Shown here piece by piece: positions 40,218 through 41,051 of a stretch of 41,051 nt of DNA (positions are counted from its first letter, which is position 1; the number at the start of each line of letters is the position of its first letter). The notes beneath the pieces were generated by a model. The model was not told the origin of the DNA and searched no databases. It saw only the letters and a program-made list of their open reading frames with translations. Origin of the DNA: RPQK01 sp041946865 (GTDB lineage: Bacteria > Acidobacteriota > UBA6911 > RPQK01); NCBI GenBank assembly GCA_041946865.1, contig JBHGBF010000016.1, forward strand, positions 1 through 41,051, in the 5' to 3' direction. The position numbers and the translations under genes are program-made.

Positions 40218-41009
40218 ATGAAAAGGCGTGAATTCATGGCAGCGTCAGGTGTGGCAGGCATCGGATCAATCTGCGCGAGTCTCGGGATGGCCGAGGCCCA
40301 AAAAGCGGACAGGCAGCTGCTCGAGCTGGTGGCGTATCACATGCTCCCAGGAAACAAGAAAAAACTGCTGAACGACTTCCTGGTGAATGCGCTGATTCCC
40401 GCTTGTAAGCGAGCCGGCATCGGACCAGTTGGTGTCTTTGAACCGGTTCACGGGGTGGACAGCCTCACTCTGTTCGTGCTTTTCCCGTTCGATTCGTTTG
40501 AGTCTTTCGCCGGCTCTTCGGCCAAGATCCAGGCGGATCCCGAGTTCCAGAGGGCGGCCGAGAGTCTTTACGCCCTGCCCCTGAACGACCCGCCCTACGT
40601 GCGGATGGAGAGTTCCCTGATGCTGGCCTTTGAGCAGATGCCCAGGCTGGAAGTCCCGTCACTCGCGGCGGAAAAGAAGTCGCGCATTTTCGAGATGCGC
40701 ATTTACGAAAGCCACCATGGCAAGATGGCCAGGAAAAAGGTGGAGATGTTCAACAGAGGCGGCGAAATTGCCATCTTCCGCAAGACCGGCCTGCAGCCGG
40801 TATTCTTCGGTGAGACTCTCGTCGGTCCCCGCATGCCCAATCTCACTTACATGGTTGTGTTCCCCGACTGGGCGGCGCGTGACAAGGCCTGGGACACCTT
40901 CCGGAACGATCCGGACTGGAAGAAACTCAGCAGCGATCCTTATTACGCAGACACCGTCTCGAATATCACCGACCTGATCCTCAGGCCGACTGCATATTCG
41001 CAGGTCTAA
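40218..41009 (+). CDS. Exported NIPSNAP-like protein
   Basis: A 263-residue protein. It opens MKRREFMAASGVAGIGS, a twin-arginine-like signal (RREF) with cleavage near AEAQ. Two NIPSNAP-type ferredoxin-like halves follow: LLELVAYHMLPGNKKKLLNDFL (residues about 33-135) and FEMRIYESHHGKMARKKVEMFNRGGEIAIFRKTGLQPVFFGETL (about 155-250), ending FPDWAARDKAWDTFRNDPDWKKL. The family has dimeric alpha-beta barrels; its bacterial function is mostly unknown. It is divergent from the thioredoxin-fold gene. Confidence 0.88.
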   Translation: MKRREFMAASGVAGIGSICASLGMAEAQKADRQLLELVAYHMLPGNKKKLLNDFLVNALIPACKRAGIGPVGVFEPVHGVDSLTLFVLFPFDSFESFAGSSAKIQADPEFQRAAESLYALPLNDPPYVRMESSLMLAFEQMPRLEVPSLAAEKKSRIFEMRIYESHHGKMARKKVEMFNRGGEIAIFRKTGLQPVFFGETLVGPRMPNLTYMVVFPDWAARDKAWDTFRNDPDWKKLSSDPYYADTVSNITDLILRPTAYSQV

Positions 41010-41051
41010 GCGCAACACTGTTGACTTAACGTTTCCGCCTGCTCCGGAGCA

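Overview
The window is one stretch of a GC-rich bacterial chromosome, densely packed with housekeeping genes. There is no phage, transposase, CRISPR array, rRNA or tRNA gene that I can see. A lineage near Acidobacteriota is my best guess, and it is an inference only. It rests on the gene mix, the many short palindromic intergenic repeats, and the coiled-coil/GAF-like protein with a conserved C-terminal block near 37-38 kb.

Layout. 0-2.6 kb (+): an exported M20 metallopeptidase and a small membrane-anchored glycine-zipper protein with an internal 72-bp duplication. 2.6-4.4 kb (-): a class I methyltransferase and a PAP2-type membrane phosphatase whose N-terminus is encoded by a heptanucleotide repeat. 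4.5-20.1 kb (-): a nearly complete dcw (division and cell wall) operon, read mraZ-rsmH-ftsL-ftsI-(murE remnant)-murF-mraY-murD-ftsW-murG-murC-ftsQ-ftsA-ftsZ. A promoter with a TTGACA -35 box precedes mraZ. Just downstream of it lies a four-unit, 10-bp-spaced TGGAG array that looks like the MraZ operator. murE is reduced to its last 34 codons, and murB and ddl are absent. 20.3-22.5 kb (-): ilvBN (acetolactate synthase), preceded by an unlisted 29-codon Val/Leu/Ile-rich leader peptide and an intrinsic terminator with a mutually exclusive antiterminator pairing. This is a complete-looking transcription attenuator. 22.8-24.5 kb (-): proS. 24.7-28.4 kb (+): rpiB, glyA and a DinG-type helicase. 28.4-31.4 kb (+): two TPR proteins, a small Cys-rich membrane protein and NAD kinase. 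31.5-33.8 kb (-): an unusual chemoreceptor with a solute-binding-protein fold on the cytoplasmic side. 34.0-36.5 kb: two small zinc-ribbon proteins and DNA polymerase X. 36.7-40.1 kb (-): the coiled-coil/GAF-like protein, an HD-hydrolase/DinB-YfiT fusion and an exported thioredoxin-fold protein. 40.2-41.0 kb (+): an exported NIPSNAP-like protein.

How the genes work together. The dcw block makes lipid II precursors (MurC, D, F, MraY, MurG), moves and polymerises them at the septum (FtsW, FtsI), and builds the divisome (FtsL, Q, A, Z). MraZ probably autoregulates the operon. With murE broken, the diaminopimelate- or lysine-adding step must be encoded elsewhere, or the gap is an assembly artefact. 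ilvBN supplies branched-chain amino acids under control of charged-tRNA supply read by its leader.

Several intergenic gaps hold arrays of one short unit followed by its reverse complement. The units differ between sites (GAAGGAT, CACGAAC-like, GTGGAC, ATCGTCAAT-like) but the palindromic architecture is the same. This is the most pervasive unexplained structure in the window.
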